Origin: Acidobacteriota bacterium
GTDB taxonomy: Bacteria; Acidobacteriota; Vicinamibacteria; Vicinamibacterales; UBA8438
Direction of reading: 5' to 3'
NCBI GenBank assembly: GCA_005778315.1
Contig: SXOW01000407.1
Coordinates: 1 to 7,923, forward strand
DNA: 7,923 nt
Below are positions 5,879 through 7,923 of this stretch, in pieces. Each line of letters starts with the position of its first letter. The stretch's first letter is position 1. Under the pieces are notes generated by a model that searched no databases, was not told the origin of the DNA, and saw nothing but the letters and a program-made list of their open reading frames with translations. Position numbers and translations under genes: made by a program.

Positions 5879-7357
5879 TCAGGGGAAAATGGCTCGTTCG
5901 GCGTAGTGGTTCCAGCCGAACGCCTCCTTCAAGGCCATCGCAAAGTCGAATCCCTGCTGCTCGCTGTCTGTCAGCGCGAGATTGAACTGCGCCGGCAGAA
6001 CCGCATGGCCTTCATATTCCTCGTTCCAGGAGCCGATCGTGTAGATCGGGGCAGGCATCTCGGCGGTACCGAGCACCCCCGGCCACTCCTGCGGCAAATA
6101 TACCTCTTCGTGATACCGCGTCAGGAGCTTCAGATAGTCGGCGAACGCCTGACGCGTGGCGCTGAGGGTCGGCAACCCATGCTTGGCAAAGCCGCCAGCC
6201 AGGCTGGGAATGATGAGCACCTTGCGGCTGGTGAACCGGTTTTTGATTCCGCGCACCGCAGCGGCGGCACGTTCCAAACGCAAACGCTGCAACGACCCAT
6301 ACGCCTCGTCCATGGCAAAGGGGACCGCACCGATCTTGAGGTTGGCGCCATGATACGCATGGATCGCGTCGAAGAGCGCGCCACGACTCAGGCGGTCTGG
6401 CGAGGGGGTTGAGGTCGAGGCCAGCGAGAGGAGTTCATCGCCCACCAGATACGGCGCCTCCCCGTAGACCCGACGGAACGCCGCCACCGCTTCAGCCACC
6501 ACCCTCGTCATCGTGTTGAATTCGACGGCGTCGTCGGGGTTCAGTCCAAAGGCGTGCGACGCGAAAATGAACACCACCGGACGTCCGTCGAGGAGAAACA
6601 CCCGTGTGGGATACTGATCCCGAGCCTCCACGAGCGTCTGGGCCATCGCCGCAAAATCCTCCACCAACAGGCTCCGCACCTCGTCCGCGCGAAAATCGAC
6701 GCGTTCGCCGACCGTCGGCAGCGCCAACACCGCCTCGTACAGGAGCGCGACGTATCTGGTTGCCGCATTCGCGGCCGCGAAGTACCCGGCCTGAAGATTC
6801 GGAAGAATGGTCGGCGTGAGCCGACGTGGGATCCAACTGAGCGCGTCGACGGTAATCCCGAACTCGTTCTTCAGTTGGTTGAACTCCGTCTCCACGACCG
6901 GGTCGTTGGAGAGATAGTCACCACCCAGATACCGCACTGTCTGCTCCAGCAGCGGACGGCGTACATGGTCGTACCACGCGTAGTGCCACCCGACGGTGAT
7001 CGGGCGCCGCACGGGACGGAAGGGCACCGCGGCGGTCGCGACGGTATGCGCGACCGCGTCGACCGCATCCTGCCCGATGACACCGCGTCCAAAGACGTCG
7101 GCGCGGATATCGAAGCCGCTGTTGGGTTCAACTCCGAAACCGCGCGAGGTCAGGACAGCCTGTTGCATGACGCCCGTATCCGCGACGCCGATCGTACCGT
7201 CCCCGTCCACGTCCGCCACGTAGGCGGCGAGGGTTACCGGGCCCCGGCTCTGTGCCTGCAGTCGCCCCGCGGCAGCAGCGGCCAGGCTCATCGCGCCGAG
7301 GCGCAAGGCGGACCGTCGATCACATTTGGGCAGCGTCAGATTGGGGCGGCGTGTCAA
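5879..7357 (-). CDS. Tat-exported protein with dockerin-like repeat and GH99/WbsX-like glycosidase domain
   Basis: The 492-residue protein appears to be a secreted carbohydrate-active enzyme. A twin-arginine signal (DRRSALRLGA, R14-R15) is followed by an alanine-rich hydrophobic core, with likely cleavage near A35. Residues about 47-108 resemble a type I dockerin. The first calcium loop is canonical (D49, D51, D53, G54, D60, in DVDGDGTIGVAD). The second (about 87-98, DVFGRGVIGQD) is degenerate, with Phe and Arg at ligand positions. From about 119 it looks like GH99/WbsX-type TIM-barrel proteins: ITVGWHYAWYD, a PVVETEFNQLKNEFGITVDALSW stretch (153-175), LLDGRPVVFIF (255-265), KVLIIPSLAGGF (379-390) and IGSWNEEYEG (441-450). 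E446 and E449 match the E-x-x-E pair of GH99 endomannosidases (usually NEWHEG). The only upstream start is TTG 7357, without a clear ribosome-binding site. The substrate is unknown; an alpha-mannan-like glycan is a guess by family. Confidence 0.75.
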   Translation of the reverse strand: MTRRPNLTLPKCDRRSALRLGAMSLAAAAAGRLQAQSRGPVTLAAYVADVDGDGTIGVADTGVMQQAVLTSRGFGVEPNSGFDIRADVFGRGVIGQDAVDAVAHTVATAAVPFRPVRRPITVGWHYAWYDHVRRPLLEQTVRYLGGDYLSNDPVVETEFNQLKNEFGITVDALSWIPRRLTPTILPNLQAGYFAAANAATRYVALLYEAVLALPTVGERVDFRADEVRSLLVEDFAAMAQTLVEARDQYPTRVFLLDGRPVVFIFASHAFGLNPDDAVEFNTMTRVVAEAVAAFRRVYGEAPYLVGDELLSLASTSTPSPDRLSRGALFDAIHAYHGANLKIGAVPFAMDEAYGSLQRLRLERAAAAVRGIKNRFTSRKVLIIPSLAGGFAKHGLPTLSATRQAFADYLKLLTRYHEEVYLPQEWPGVLGTAEMPAPIYTIGSWNEEYEGHAVLPAQFNLALTDSEQQGFDFAMALKEAFGWNHYAERAIFP

Positions 7358-7382
7358 GGGCGGCGCGGCGTGCGACGACGCT

Positions 7383-7408
7383 GGGGGGCGGGCCCAGTCC
7401 CGCCCCCC
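7383..7408 (-). terminator. Perfect GC hairpin after ahcY, probable terminator or mRNA 3' end
   Basis: GGGGGGCGGG (7383-7392) and CCCGCCCCCC (7399-7408) form a perfect 10-bp stem around a 6-base loop. The hairpin begins 7 bases after the ahcY stop, a position expected of a terminator or 3'-end stabiliser. There is no T-run after it on the minus strand, so it is not a textbook intrinsic terminator. It may act with Rho or by pausing. It also lies about 25 bp before the TTG start of the GH99-like gene. Confidence 0.5.
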
Positions 7409-7415
7409 GACGTCC

Positions 7416-7923
7416 CTAGTACCGGTAGTGGTCCGGCTTGTACGGTCCGTCGACCGGGACGCCGATATAGTCCGCCTGCTCCTTCGTGAGGATGGTCAAT
7501 TTCACGCCAAGATGGTCGAGGTGCAGTCGGGCCACCTTTTCATCCAGCGCCTTCGGCAGCATGTAGACCGCCTTCTCGTACTGTCCGGTGTTCTCGTGGA
7601 GCGCGAGCTGGGCGAGCACCTGATTGGTGAACGACGCCGACATGACGAAGCTCGGATGACCGGTCGCGCACCCGAGGTTCAGCAGCCGCCCCTCAGCCAG
7701 CACCATGACGCTATGGCCATCGACAAAACGCCATTCGTCGTATTGCGGCTTGATGTTGATGTGGGTAATGCCTGGCGTCTTCTTGAGGCCAGCCATGTCA
7801 ATCTCGTTGTCAAAGTGGCCGATATTGCCAACGATCGCCTTGTCCTTCATCCGAGACATCTGAGCGGCCGAGATAATGTCCTTGTTGCCCGTTGTCGTCA
7901 CGAAGATGTCAGCCCGTTCCAGC
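7416..7923 (-). CDS. ahcY: S-adenosylhomocysteine hydrolase, C-terminal part (cut by window edge)
   Basis: The frame is open to the right edge and stops at TAG 7418-7416; 168 residues of a protein usually 430-480 long are visible. They begin with LERADIFVTTTGNKDII, part of the NAD-binding Rossmann domain. Then come IVGNIGHFDNEID, INIKPQYDEW, VLAEGRLLNLGCATGHPSFVM with SFTNQVLAQ, and finally DGPYKPDHYRY, the invariant C-terminal tail whose Lys and Tyr reach into the partner subunit's NAD site. The enzyme is a cytoplasmic NAD-dependent tetramer that splits S-adenosylhomocysteine into adenosine and homocysteine, relieving inhibition of methyltransferases. A GTG at 7901 is an internal Val codon, not a start. 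The gene ends in the hairpin at 7383-7408. Confidence 0.97.
   Translation of the reverse strand, partial: LERADIFVTTTGNKDIISAAQMSRMKDKAIVGNIGHFDNEIDMAGLKKTPGITHINIKPQYDEWRFVDGHSVMVLAEGRLLNLGCATGHPSFVMSASFTNQVLAQLALHENTGQYEKAVYMLPKALDEKVARLHLDHLGVKLTILTKEQADYIGVPVDGPYKPDHYRY

Noticed and set aside
6554..7489. A 311-codon + strand open frame antisense to the GH99-like gene
   Set aside because: Same codon-register artefact opposite a well-supported gene; the composition is Arg/Gly/His-rich with no recognisable motif.
1..7923. Mobile element, CRISPR array, tRNA/rRNA or defence system
   Set aside because: Reading both strands showed no terminal inverted repeats, transposase or integrase motifs, spaced direct repeats or tRNA cloverleaf signatures; every long gene has an ordinary chromosomal assignment.

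Overview
The window is GC-rich, densely packed bacterial chromosome with no sign of phage, transposons, CRISPR arrays or stable RNA genes. Third codon positions are strongly G/C, which also creates long antisense shadow reading frames. The mix of genes (large FtsX-type permeases, a short DksA-like protein, a Tat-exported dockerin-bearing glycosidase-like protein) suggests an environmental Gram-negative-type bacterium, perhaps Acidobacteriota (Vicinamibacteria-like). That placement is inferred from gene style only; no rRNA or marker phylogeny is available here.

Layout: the left edge (1-298, + strand) is the C-terminal end of a MacB/FtsX-type ABC permease, followed by a small DoxX-family membrane protein (364-768, +). 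These converge on a long block that is entirely on the minus strand. In transcription order (right to left) this block is: the C-terminal part of S-adenosylhomocysteine hydrolase (ahcY, cut by the right edge); a perfect 10-bp GC hairpin just after its stop; a Tat-signal, dockerin-like, GH99/WbsX-like secreted protein; a TesA-like GDSL esterase with a lipoprotein signal; a YbbA-like ABC ATPase; a YbbP-like 846-residue, about 10-TM permease; a short DksA/TraR zinc-finger protein; and folK (HPPK).

Two functional groupings stand out. First, tesA, ybbA and ybbP form a same-strand cluster: a membrane-anchored acyl-ester hydrolase beside its likely partner ABC transporter. ybbA and ybbP overlap by a GTGA junction. 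E. coli has the same three genes together, but with tesA divergent. Second, the dksA-like gene is joined to folK by another GTGA overlap. This suggests translational coupling and recalls the dksA...folK neighbourhood of enterobacteria.

The least ordinary gene is the exported GH99-like protein, which carries one canonical and one degenerate dockerin-type calcium loop between its Tat signal and catalytic-like domain. I see no clearly new multi-gene system. The window is mostly housekeeping and envelope genes, with the dockerin-GH99-like protein and the one-strand lipoprotein-TesA/YbbAP module as the points most worth following.
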